DNA from: Chitinophagaceae bacterium | GTDB lineage: Bacteria > Bacteroidota > Bacteroidia > Chitinophagales > Chitinophagaceae | Direction: 5' to 3' | Length of the DNA stretch: 14,158 nucleotides | Assembly (NCBI GenBank): GCA_947483345.1 | Contig: CANKNL010000049.1 | Span: forward strand, 1-14,158 | Shown here: positions 1-6,999 of the stretch, one piece after another | Layout: the number at the start of each line of letters is the position of its first letter | How positions within the stretch are numbered: position 1 is the stretch's first letter | Translations under genes and position numbers: made by a program | The notes under the pieces: model-generated | Databases searched by the model: none | Seen by the model: the letters and a program-made list of their open reading frames with translations, nothing else | What the model was told of the DNA's origin: nothing

Positions 1-1905
1 AATATTTTATATGCACAATCACAGAATGGCGGACTGGTTCGTTATGATAAAAAAAGCAGAGAAGCATTATTCATTCAACCTGTTAATAGTATTGATTCGG
101 GCTACCGTTTTGATTGGGATGCGCCATTACTGATTTCTAAACATAATAATAAACGCTTGTATTTTGCAGCCAATAAATTATTCCGTACAAATGACCAGGG
201 AAATTCCTGGGATATCATCAGTCCCGATTTAACAAGAGGCGTGCCTCAGAAAATGCAAAAGCTGATGAATAAAAGCTGGAGTATTGATGAGATGGCCAGT
301 AAGGGTTCATTCGCCAATATTACCAGTATAGCGGAGTCGCCATTGGATGAAAATAGACTGTATGCCGGTACCGGAGATGGGGTTATTCAATATACCAATG
401 ATGGCGGTAAAACCTGGACAAAGGCAGCCTTACTTCCCGGGCTTACAGAATTTTCCAGAGTACATCACATCATCGCATCAAAGTATAATAAACAGGTAGC
501 CTATGCGGCCTGTCAGGCATTTAATTTTGGAGATTATAAACCCTATCTTTTAAAAACTGCTGATGGCGGTAAAACATGGATTTCCATCAATGCCAATCTG
601 CCTGAAAGGGGCAGTACTTATACAATTGCAGAAGACCATATCAAATCTGATCTGTTGTTTGTGGGCACCCAATTTGGATTATTTTTTACCATTGATGGCG
701 GTAAAGAATGGATAAAGTTTACCAATGGTTTACCCACTACCACCTTTATGGATATTGAAATTCAGCAACGCGAAAATGATCTGGTGGTGTCTACATTTGG
801 AAGAGGTGTATATATCCTGGATGATTATTCGCCATTAAGAAATATGACGACAGACATGCTGCAAAAGCAAGCAGTTGTTTTTCCGGTAAAAGAGGCATTA
901 ATGTATGTAGAAGCCAATCCATTTGGGTTTAAGGGAAAGGGTTTTATGGGAGCCGGTTTTTATACAGCACCCAATCCGGAATTTGGTGCCGTCTTTACTT
1001 ATTTTATTAAAGATGAATTAAAAACCCTGAAACAAAAAAGAAGGGATGTAGAAAAGGAAAAACAAAAGAAAGGAGAAGATATTGAATTTCCGGTTTATGA
1101 GGTATTAAAGCAGGAAGCTGAACAAGAAGATCCTTATTTGCTTTTTATTGTTACAGATGCGCAGGGACATATTGTTCGAAAAATAAAAACGGCAGTCACT
1201 AAAGGCATTAACAGGGTAACATGGGATCTCCGGTATGTAGCTTTTAAACCAATATCATTTATTCCTTTTGATGACAGTTATGCATGGGATGAACCCGAAA
1301 AAGGCTATATGGTTCCCCCGGGTATGTATCAAGTTGCTTTACAAAAATTTGAGAACGGGATATTTACCGAACTGGCAGCAGCGCAATCTTTTAATTGCGT
1401 TAGTTTAAATAACAGTTCATTACCTGCCGAGGATAAACCAGCATTAAATGAATTTAATAAAAAACTGGCTGAGCTAACCAGGGCAATGAGTGGGGCTGAT
1501 GAGTACAGGGATGAACTGACAAAAAAAATACCCTATCTTAAAAAGGCTGTACTGGATGCCAGCAATGTGCCGATTGGTAGTTTAGAACAGCTACGGGCTA
1601 TTGAGAAAAAACTGCAATCAATTAATAAAAAAATGAATGGTGATGGATTGAGGGCAAAATATGAAGGCACCATGCCGATATCATTAAAAAGCAGGGTTGA
1701 TATGATAACCGGTGCATTATGGAATACGAACGCTGCTGCTACCGAAACTTTCAAAATGTCATATCTTATTGTAGCCGATGAATTTGAGGGTGTTTTAAAT
1801 GCCTTGCGTTCGGTTACTGAAGATATTAAACAGGCCGAAGCCGTTTTAGAAAAATACAAAGCAGCATATACGCCCGGGCGCTTACCGGACTGGAAGAAGA
1901 ATTAG
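1..1905 (+). CDS. Secreted BNR/sortilin-like repeat protein ('glycosyl hydrolase'), 5' truncated
   Basis: Frame 1 is open from the first base to the TAG at 1903-1905, giving 634 visible residues; the true start lies left of the window. The TTG at 157 is not needed as a start because coding continues upstream of it. Four Asp-box (BNR) motifs are visible: TNDQGNSW (about 63-70), TNDGGKTW (132-139), TADGGKTW (185-192) and TIDGGKEW (229-236), each in a beta-propeller-like blade. TFGRGVYILDD closes the propeller. The C-terminal half has a lysine/glutamate-rich stretch (about 338-360), a GINRVTWDLRY block (about 401-411) and the end PGRLPDW. This is the layout of large exported Bacteroidota/Acidobacteriota proteins usually named glycosyl hydrolase, sialidase or VPS10-domain protein. 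To my knowledge the enzymatic activity of this group is not established, so the name describes its fold. No C-terminal secretion domain is evident. The intergenic region after it belongs to the regulator gene's promoter. Confidence 0.85.
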   Translation, partial: NILYAQSQNGGLVRYDKKSREALFIQPVNSIDSGYRFDWDAPLLISKHNNKRLYFAANKLFRTNDQGNSWDIISPDLTRGVPQKMQKLMNKSWSIDEMASKGSFANITSIAESPLDENRLYAGTGDGVIQYTNDGGKTWTKAALLPGLTEFSRVHHIIASKYNKQVAYAACQAFNFGDYKPYLLKTADGGKTWISINANLPERGSTYTIAEDHIKSDLLFVGTQFGLFFTIDGGKEWIKFTNGLPTTTFMDIEIQQRENDLVVSTFGRGVYILDDYSPLRNMTTDMLQKQAVVFPVKEALMYVEANPFGFKGKGFMGAGFYTAPNPEFGAVFTYFIKDELKTLKQKRRDVEKEKQKKGEDIEFPVYEVLKQEAEQEDPYLLFIVTDAQGHIVRKIKTAVTKGINRVTWDLRYVAFKPISFIPFDDSYAWDEPEKGYMVPPGMYQVALQKFENGIFTELAAAQSFNCVSLNNSSLPAEDKPALNEFNKKLAELTRAMSGADEYRDELTKKIPYLKKAVLDASNVPIGSLEQLRAIEKKLQSINKKMNGDGLRAKYEGTMPISLKSRVDMITGALWNTNAAATETFKMSYLIVADEFEGVLNALRSVTEDIKQAEAVLEKYKAAYTPGRLPDWKKN

Positions 1906-1920
1906 GGGATAAAAAATAAA

Positions 1921-1951
1921 TTTGGATAAACTAAATAAATTAGTATATTTG
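1921..1951 (+). promoter_or_regulatory. Bacteroidota-type promoter of the S24 regulator gene
   Basis: TTTG at 1921-1924 and TATATTTG at 1944-1951 are separated by exactly 19 bases and match the Bacteroidota housekeeping consensus TTTG-N19-TAnnTTTG. Transcription would begin near 1955, giving a leader of about 19 bases before the ATG at 1974. The operator-like repeats at 1930-1944 and 1954-1966 overlap the spacer/-7 region and the predicted start site. Confidence 0.7.
1930..1944. promoter_or_regulatory. Operator-like inverted repeat 1 (ACTAA-N5-TTAGT)
   Basis: Perfect 5-bp arms ACTAA (1930-1934) and TTAGT (1940-1944) flank ATAAA. The repeat lies between the -33 and -7 elements and touches the -7 box, a position where bound repressor would block RNA polymerase. 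It shares the CTAA/TTAG half-site core with the repeat centred 23 bp downstream. Function as an operator is inferred. Confidence 0.5.
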
Positions 1952-1953
1952 TG

Positions 1954-1966
1954 CTAATCAAATTAG
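1954..1966. promoter_or_regulatory. Operator-like inverted repeat 2 (CTAAT-CAA-ATTAG)
   Basis: Perfect 5-bp arms CTAAT (1954-1958) and ATTAG (1962-1966) flank CAA and span the predicted transcription start. A near-copy with the same CAA spacer, TTAAT-CAA-ATTAA, occurs at 2728-2740 in front of the next gene. The recurrence makes an operator for the adjacent HTH/S24 protein a reasonable inference. Confidence 0.55.
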
Positions 1967-1973
1967 TTGCATC

Positions 1974-2726
1974 ATGTCAATAGCCGGTCAAAATTTAAAA
2001 TATTTACGTAAACTCAGGGGTTGGACACAAGAAGAATTTGCCATCAAACTGGGTATTAAACGTTCTTTAATTGGCGCTTATGAAGAAGAACGGGCCGATC
2101 CCCGTTTAGAGGTTTTGGAAATTCTGGCCGATATATTCAAGCTCTCTTTAGACGAGCTTTTACTTAAAGATTTAAGCCATACAGCAGATAATTATCTCGC
2201 TAAACGCCGGCAACAAAAAATGATGAGTGCAGATAGGAATCTAATCCATTTTGTACCCGTTAAAGCAGCGGCCGGTTATTTAGCCAGTTATGCCGACACC
2301 GAATTTATTGATGAGCTCAATACCTTTACTCTGCCGATGTTAACGGGTGGTAATTACAGGGCATTTGAAATCATTGGCGATAGTATGTTACCTACTCCCA
2401 GTGGCAGCATTATTGTTGGTGAAAAGATTGAAAATACAACTGATATAAAAAACAGCCAGGCTTATATTGTGGTTAGCCGTAATGAGGGTATTGTGTATAA
2501 AAGAATTGAAAAAAATGGCCGTAGTAAAAATAAGTTAACGCTGGTTAGTGATAATCCACAATACCAGCCATACCAGGTTAATGCAGAAGATGTGATGGAG
2601 TTGTGGCAGGCGCAAATGGTGATCAGCAAAATAAGTCAGCAACAACGTTGGGATGTAAACTCGCTGGCGAGTATGGTCAATAACTTACAATCACAGGTGA
2701 GTACATTAAAGAAAAAAATGAACTAG
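1974..2726 (+). CDS. XRE/HTH and S24 peptidase (LexA-like) transcriptional regulator
   Basis: The 250-residue protein has an N-terminal XRE helix-turn-helix (about 6-62: LKYLRKLRGWTQEEFA, then SLIGAYEEERADPR). A linker leads to an S24/LexA-type peptidase domain (about 93-222). The Ser-Lys dyad is visible: Ser137 in GDSMLPT and Lys176 in IVYKRI. An Ala100-Gly101 bond in KAAAGYL lies about 36 residues before the serine, close to the LexA spacing (cleavage bond 84/85, Ser119), so RecA-stimulated self-cleavage is plausible. Unlike LexA it carries a further tail (about 223-250, VNSLASMVNNLQSQVSTLKK) that looks like a short coiled coil, perhaps for oligomerisation. The ATG is 8 bases after an operator-like repeat and 22 bases after the -7 box, suggesting autoregulation. 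DinB-like and ssb genes follow on the same strand. It could instead answer to a signal other than DNA damage. Confidence 0.88.
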   Translation: MSIAGQNLKYLRKLRGWTQEEFAIKLGIKRSLIGAYEEERADPRLEVLEILADIFKLSLDELLLKDLSHTADNYLAKRRQQKMMSADRNLIHFVPVKAAAGYLASYADTEFIDELNTFTLPMLTGGNYRAFEIIGDSMLPTPSGSIIVGEKIENTTDIKNSQAYIVVSRNEGIVYKRIEKNGRSKNKLTLVSDNPQYQPYQVNAEDVMELWQAQMVISKISQQQRWDVNSLASMVNNLQSQVSTLKKKMN

Positions 2727-2727
2727 T

Positions 2728-2740
2728 TTAATCAAATTAA
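2728..2740. promoter_or_regulatory. Third operator-like inverted repeat (TTAAT-CAA-ATTAA)
   Basis: Arms TTAAT (2728-2732) and ATTAA (2736-2740) flank CAA, one base after the regulator's TAG and 17 bases before the dinB-like ATG. It matches the 1954-1966 repeat at 11 of 13 positions; the two differences are compensating outer positions, so the dyad is kept. No convincing promoter surrounds it (TAGTTTAA at 2724-2731 is a poor -7 box), so it may only modulate read-through or an internal start. Confidence 0.4.
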
Positions 2741-2757
2741 GAAACATCAGGCAGGCA

Positions 2758-3228
2758 ATGAATGCAAAGGAATTATTAATATTGAATTTTGAAGAAGTCA
2801 GACGCAGGAGCATTAAAATTTGGAATGCTATTCGGGAAGAAGATCTGTTTTGGAGGCCTGATCCTGCTGCAATGAGTTGCTTTGAAATGATAAGGCATGT
2901 ACTGGAATCTGAAAATATATATCACCAAATTATTTTACACAGGGGCCAATTGGGCCATTATGAAAGTCCGCTAACCGGAAATCCCTATACAACTGTTGAT
3001 GAGGATTTAAAAAATGCACAGCCTTACCGTGAAAAATTTTTAAAAATGGTACATGCCTTTTCGGTAAAGGATTTGGAAGATGTTTATATTACCCGAAAAG
3101 AAAAAAAACAACATCGCAAACTGGGCGATTATTTATTGCGTATGGCATACCACGAAAGTGTACATACCGGACAATTGCTCGATTATTTACGCACATTAAA
3201 AGCCCCCAGGGCTGTTATTTGGGATTAA
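2758..3228 (+). CDS. DinB superfamily protein (putative metal-dependent four-helix bundle)
   Basis: This 156-residue soluble protein belongs to the DinB/YfiT-like superfamily, helical bundles that hold a divalent metal through three histidines. The expected triad is present: His47 in EMIRHVLESE, and His132 and His136 in YHESVHTGQLLDYLR, the signature of the last helix. Members include thiol (for example bacillithiol or mycothiol) transferases and damage-inducible proteins; the founding member is the SOS-inducible dinB of Bacillus, unrelated to DNA polymerase IV. The substrate here cannot be read from sequence. It starts 31 bases after the S24 regulator stop, with an operator-like repeat between, so it is probably co-transcribed with that gene and under its control. 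ssb begins 80 bases further on. Family call fairly sure, function unknown. Confidence 0.85.
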   Translation: MNAKELLILNFEEVRRRSIKIWNAIREEDLFWRPDPAAMSCFEMIRHVLESENIYHQIILHRGQLGHYESPLTGNPYTTVDEDLKNAQPYREKFLKMVHAFSVKDLEDVYITRKEKKQHRKLGDYLLRMAYHESVHTGQLLDYLRTLKAPRAVIWD

Positions 3229-3236
3229 CTTTTAGC

Positions 3237-3251
3237 TATACTAACTGTATA
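3237..3251. repeat. Short inverted repeat TATAC-N5-GTATA upstream of ssb
   Basis: Perfect 5-bp arms TATAC (3237-3241) and GTATA (3247-3251) around TAACT lie between the dinB-like stop and ssb. Just downstream TAACTTTA (3258-3265) resembles a -7 box, but no good -33 element is at the right distance. It may be an operator or a chance AT-rich dyad. Confidence 0.25.
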
Positions 3252-3308
3252 AAAACATAACTTTAGCGCACAACCAGATACATCGATTAATAATTAAAAA
3301 ACACAGTT

Positions 3309-3740
3309 ATGATTAAACTTCAGATCATCGGCAATCTTGGTAAAGATTGCATTGTAAAAGAAATCAACGGTAAGCACGTTATCAACTTCAGCGTGGCACA
3401 CACCGAACGTTTTAAAGACGCACAGGGCAACCAGAAAGAAAGAACGACCTGGGTAGAATGTGCTTATTGGACAGACAAAACAGCCATCGCACCTTATTTG
3501 GTAAAAGGGACTTCTGTTTATGCAGAGGGATCACCCGAGGCAGATCCTTATACCAATAAAGAAGGGCAGGCAGCAGCAACTTTGCGTATGCGGGTTCAAA
3601 GCATTCAATTATTGGGTGGTAATAAGGATAACCAGGGATCAACCGCTGGTAATGTTACCAACACCGGAATGGGAACTGCACCTGTAGTAAAAACAGAGCA
3701 AGCTAATACACCGGCTCCGGCTGATGATTTACCGTTCTAA
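3309..3740 (+). CDS. ssb: Single-stranded DNA-binding protein
   Basis: The 143-residue protein binds and protects single-stranded DNA in replication, recombination and repair, normally as a tetramer. The N-terminal OB fold (about 1-105) shows the family pattern: LQIIGNLGKDC, then INFSVAHTER with ERTTWVECAYW, the KGTSVYAEGSPEADPYTNKEG strand-turn and RMRVQSIQLLGG. A low-complexity glycine/threonine/proline-rich linker (about 106-136) follows. It ends in the acidic tip DDLPF, the docking peptide for partner proteins such as RecQ, exonuclease I and replisome components. Length is normal. The ATG at 3309 follows an A-rich leader. It lies 80 bases after the dinB-like gene on the same strand, far enough for its own promoter. 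Whether this is the only ssb of the genome cannot be judged here. Confidence 0.95.
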   Translation: MIKLQIIGNLGKDCIVKEINGKHVINFSVAHTERFKDAQGNQKERTTWVECAYWTDKTAIAPYLVKGTSVYAEGSPEADPYTNKEGQAAATLRMRVQSIQLLGGNKDNQGSTAGNVTNTGMGTAPVVKTEQANTPAPADDLPF

Positions 3741-3746
3741 ATTTTT

Positions 3747-3815
3747 TCCCACAAAGGCACAAATCGCAAATATTATTTTTTAATAATTTCTTAAGTACAA
3801 CGTGCCTTTGTGGGA
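3747..3815. repeat. 14-bp perfect inverted repeat with nested hairpin downstream of ssb
   Basis: TCCCACAAAGGCAC (3747-3760) is perfectly complementary to GTGCCTTTGTGGGA (3802-3815). The 41-base intervening part contains a second dyad, ATTATT (3772-3777) with AATAAT (3782-3787). The transcript could form a long stem with an inner AT hairpin, followed by the T-rich ATATTTTATTG. It lies 7 bases after the ssb stop, so a terminator or 3'-end stabiliser is one option. The long loop is unlike a classical terminator, and a dispersed repeat element is another option. Confidence 0.6.
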
Positions 3816-3870
3816 TATTTTATTGCCCAGTTATTTTTCATAAAGTTTTACCTTGTGCAAAACGATCTGT

Positions 3871-6792
3871 ATGAAAAATAAAAAAATTATTCTGGCTTCT
3901 CTTTTTTTCTTTTTTTATAGTATCCTCACGGCTCAAAAGAATGTCACCCAATATGTAGATCCATTTATTGGCACTGGCGGTCATGGTCATACCTATCCGG
4001 GAGCTGTTTTACCACACGGCATGGTACAATTAAGTCCGGATACCCGGCTTGAAGGCTGGGATGGTTGTGGCGGGTATCATTATTCAGACAGTTTTATTTA
4101 TGGATTTACGCACACGCATCTGAGTGGAACCGGTGTAAGTGATTACGGCGATATTTTATTAATGCCTATGCAGGGCGATCCATCGCCTAATAATAAAGTA
4201 TATGGTTCAACATTTGCTCATGCCAATGAAAAAGCATCTGCAGGTTTTTATTCGGTTAAATTAGTTGATGATGATATTTTGGCTGAATTAACAACGACTG
4301 CAAGGGTAGGCTTTCACCGGTACAAATTTTCGGGCAACAATAAGAAGAATGTTATTATTGATTTAAAACATCGGGATGAAGTGATTGAATCTTCCTTAAA
4401 GATCATTAATCTGCGTACCATTGCCGGCCTGCGCCGCAGCAAGGCATGGGCCAATAACCAGTATGTTTATTTTGTAATTGAATTTTCGAAACCGTTTACA
4501 AAAGCAGGTTTCTGGAAAAATGACAGCCTATTAGCGGCGGGAACTACTGAATTGAAAAATGCAAAAAATATAAAGGCTTTCTTCGAGTTCGATGACGAGA
4601 TGATCATGGCCAAAGTGGCTATTTCGGCAGTGAGTATTGAAGGGGCTCAAAATAATCTTACCCAAGAACTACCGGGCTGGGATTTTGAAAAAACAAAAGC
4701 CGTTGCTGAAAAAATATGGAATACCGAATTGAGCAGGATTGAGGTGAGCAGCCCCGATATTAAGACATTACGAAACTTTTATACGGCCTTGTATCATACA
4801 GCTATCGTACCCAATATAAATCAGGATGCTGATGGTCAATATCGGGGAAGAGATAATCAAATTCATACCGCAACAAATTTCACCAACTATTCCGTTTTTT
4901 CTCTCTGGGATACCTATCGCGGTGCACATCCATTGTATACCATTATTGATCAAAAAAGAACCTTGGATTATATTCACAGTTTTCTTGTGCAATATCAGCA
5001 GGGCGGTCGTTTGCCCGTTTGGGAACTCAGTGGCTGCGAAACCGATTGCATGATCGGTTATCACAGTGTGCCGGTAATTGTAGATGCTTTTATGAAAGGC
5101 ATTACCCAGTTCGACAGCAAACTGGCACTGGAAGCCATGAAAAAAAGTGCCACCTGGAATCATCTGGGATTGCCGGCCCTAATGGATCATGGGGTATTGG
5201 AAATGGATGATGAACATGAAAGTGTAAGTAAAACTTTGGAATATGCTTATGATGACTGGTGTATTGCACAGTTTGCAAAAAAGCTCGACAGCCAATCTGC
5301 CGATTACGATATCTATATTAAAAGGGCACAGGCTTATAAAAATTTATTTGATGTGCAAACAGGATTTATGCGTCCCCGTAAGAATGGTAACTGGCTGTCG
5401 CCTTTCGACCCCCGGGAAGTAAATAATAATTTTACAGAAGCCAATAGCTGGCAGTATTCATTTTATACACCTCAAGATATTGATGGCTATTTAGATATGC
5501 TGGGTGGCAGAAAAAAAATGGAAGAAAAACTGGACCAGCTTTTTTCTGAAAATTCTAAGACAACCGGCAGAGACCAAAGTGATATTACCGGATTGATTGG
5601 GCAGTATGCACACGGTAATGAACCCAGCCATCATATTGCTTACCTGTATAATTTTACAGGGGCTGCTTATAAAACACAGGCCATGGTTAACCGTATTATG
5701 CACAGCATGTATCACGATACACCGGATGGACTGGAAGGCAATGAAGACTGTGGACAAATGAGCGCCTGGTATGTGTTGAGTGCTTTGGGTTTTTATCCTG
5801 TAACACCCGGTACCACAGATTATATTATAGGCACACCACTATTTGAAAAAGCGGTTATTCATTTAGAAAATGGTAAAACATTTACCATAAACGGGCTTAA
5901 TGTGAGTGACAGTAATTTTTATATTCAAACTGCTTTATTAAATAACAAAGCTTATACGCCTTCTTATATTTCTTATTTTGATATTAATAATGGAGGGGTT
6001 TTAGATTTTACCATGGATTCAAAACCATCCATTTTTGGCACAACGGACTTTCCCTCAACGGCCATTACAGATCATAAAATCATTTTGAATCCGGTAATAG
6101 ATGCCGGTGCTGTTACATTTAAAGATAGTAAGAGTATAAAAATAAGTTCGGCTCAAAAGGGCATGTTTTATTATTATACCATGGATGGTTCTGTACCAAC
6201 CAAAATGTCGAAAAAATATATTACGCCTATACTTATTAAAGAATCGGTAACCATTAAAGCGATTGCAGTAAGTGCTGGGGGAGAAAGCAGTTATATAACA
6301 ACGGCCTCTTTTAAAAAAATGCCCAATAATTGGAGTATCAAACTCAATACGGTTTACGAGCAGCAATATGATGGGGGAGGTGCTGCGGGATTGATTGATG
6401 GGATACGTGGCAGTACAGACTGGCGTAAAGGCAACTGGCAGGGTTATCAAAAAGCGGATATGGATCTGTTGATTGATCTGCAGGAATTAAAATCAATTTC
6501 AAAATTAAGTTTTGGTTTTTTGCAGGACAGCAGGGCATGGATCGTATTACCAAAACAACTGATCATTGAAGTTTCGGCTGATGGAAAACAATTTAGCCAG
6601 GTTTACAGCGGCGAAAGCTTTTTACCAATTGAGGATGTAAAAGTGCAGGTTAAAAATGTAGACGCATCCTTTACTCCGGTAGCTGCAAAGTATGTGCGGG
6701 TAAGGGCATTTCAATATGGTAAGTTACCGGCATGGCACGAAGGGGCAGGAGGCGATACGCATATTTTTGTAGATGAAATAATTGTGCAGTAA
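3871..6792 (+). CDS. Secreted GH92 alpha-mannosidase with chitobiase-C-like and F5/8 type C domains
   Basis: The 973-residue precursor starts at the ATG at 3871. A TTG 18 bases upstream is in frame but would spoil the signal peptide, MKNKKIILASLFFFFYSILT, with likely cleavage near AQ. The GH92 domain fills about 25-720: DPFIGTGGHGHTYPGAVLPHG at the start, then SLWDTYRGAHPL, EANSWQY (Glu523), GNEPSHHIAYLYN (about 582-594) and GNEDCGQMSAWYV (Asp626 within). Family enzymes are calcium-dependent inverting exo-alpha-mannosidases acting on N-glycan or fungal mannan. From memory of the family, the acid and base lie in the EANSWQY and GNEDCGQ blocks. A chitobiase/hexosaminidase C-terminal-like module follows (about 765-800, YYYTMDGSVPT), then a discoidin/F5/8 type C-like module (about 820-973), likely for carbohydrate binding. 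It would act in the periplasm or at the surface. No SusC/SusD pair is in the window, so it appears to be a stand-alone gene. Confidence 0.95.
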   Translation: MKNKKIILASLFFFFYSILTAQKNVTQYVDPFIGTGGHGHTYPGAVLPHGMVQLSPDTRLEGWDGCGGYHYSDSFIYGFTHTHLSGTGVSDYGDILLMPMQGDPSPNNKVYGSTFAHANEKASAGFYSVKLVDDDILAELTTTARVGFHRYKFSGNNKKNVIIDLKHRDEVIESSLKIINLRTIAGLRRSKAWANNQYVYFVIEFSKPFTKAGFWKNDSLLAAGTTELKNAKNIKAFFEFDDEMIMAKVAISAVSIEGAQNNLTQELPGWDFEKTKAVAEKIWNTELSRIEVSSPDIKTLRNFYTALYHTAIVPNINQDADGQYRGRDNQIHTATNFTNYSVFSLWDTYRGAHPLYTIIDQKRTLDYIHSFLVQYQQGGRLPVWELSGCETDCMIGYHSVPVIVDAFMKGITQFDSKLALEAMKKSATWNHLGLPALMDHGVLEMDDEHESVSKTLEYAYDDWCIAQFAKKLDSQSADYDIYIKRAQAYKNLFDVQTGFMRPRKNGNWLSPFDPREVNNNFTEANSWQYSFYTPQDIDGYLDMLGGRKKMEEKLDQLFSENSKTTGRDQSDITGLIGQYAHGNEPSHHIAYLYNFTGAAYKTQAMVNRIMHSMYHDTPDGLEGNEDCGQMSAWYVLSALGFYPVTPGTTDYIIGTPLFEKAVIHLENGKTFTINGLNVSDSNFYIQTALLNNKAYTPSYISYFDINNGGVLDFTMDSKPSIFGTTDFPSTAITDHKIILNPVIDAGAVTFKDSKSIKISSAQKGMFYYYTMDGSVPTKMSKKYITPILIKESVTIKAIAVSAGGESSYITTASFKKMPNNWSIKLNTVYEQQYDGGGAAGLIDGIRGSTDWRKGNWQGYQKADMDLLIDLQELKSISKLSFGFLQDSRAWIVLPKQLIIEVSADGKQFSQVYSGESFLPIEDVKVQVKNVDASFTPVAAKYVRVRAFQYGKLPAWHEGAGGDTHIFVDEIIVQ

Positions 6793-6940
6793 ATAGAAGT
6801 GTTGTGAGTTGTAATTTTATACCTGCAAGCCGAACAACAATTTTGAAGAAAGCGTAATAAAATTGAAATAGATAATTGTAATCTCTAATAATCTCATCAA
6901 TATCCTCACAGGTTATAAGTTAAACGTAGACTCGTTCTGA

Positions 6941-6964
6941 TTATGTAAGAGGTTATGTAAGAGG
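6941..6964 (+). repeat. Perfect 12-bp tandem duplication
   Basis: TTATGTAAGAGG occurs at 6941-6952 and again, directly abutting, at 6953-6964. The second copy is the outer part of the left arm of the palindrome at 6953-6999, so the right arm (CCTCTTACATAA, 6988-6999) could pair with either copy. It looks like a local duplication of a hairpin arm, for example by replication slippage. Confidence 0.85.
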
Positions 6965-6999
6965 TGACAGCTTTTCAAAAGGTGTCACCTCTTACATAA
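6953..6999. repeat. 47-bp near-perfect palindrome between convergent genes
   Basis: TTATGTAAGAGGTGACA (6953-6969) is perfectly complementary to TGTCACCTCTTACATAA (6983-6999). The 13 bases between continue the dyad as CTTTT-C-AAAAG (6971-6981) after one G/G mismatch (6970, 6982). Either transcript could fold into a hairpin of 17 plus about 4-5 pairs. It adjoins the intrinsic terminator at 6998-7031, sharing two A residues. It may reinforce termination or protect 3' ends, or be a dispersed palindromic unit. Confidence 0.8.

Noticed and set aside
2758..3228. DinB-like protein as DNA polymerase IV (also called DinB)
   Set aside because: At 156 residues with a three-histidine pattern it belongs to the unrelated DinB/YfiT superfamily, not the Y-family polymerases.
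3287..3297. TTAAT-A-ATTAA dyad just upstream of ssb as a fourth operator
   Set aside because: The spacer is one base instead of CAA and the sequence is AT-only, so chance is a sufficient explanation.
3823..3855. Possible GH92 promoter: TTG (3823-3825) and TACCTTG (3849-3855)
   Set aside because: Spacing (23) and the -7 box both deviate from the consensus, and the leader would be only about 9-15 bases.
3853..3870. In-frame TTG as an upstream start of the GH92 gene
   Set aside because: It would add six residues (MCKTIC) before an otherwise perfect signal peptide; ATG at 3871 is the better start.
3902..3916. T7-C-T7 run in the GH92 signal sequence as a phase-variation tract
   Set aside because: The tracts are short and interrupted, and they simply encode the phenylalanine-rich signal peptide core.
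6055..6450. 131-codon minus-strand open frame inside the GH92 gene
   Set aside because: Shadow frame opposite a strongly supported coding region; no recognisable domain or start context.
6793..6940. Search for a small gene or RNA after the GH92 gene
   Set aside because: No open frame with a credible start, no promoter and no stable structure seen before the repeats at 6941.
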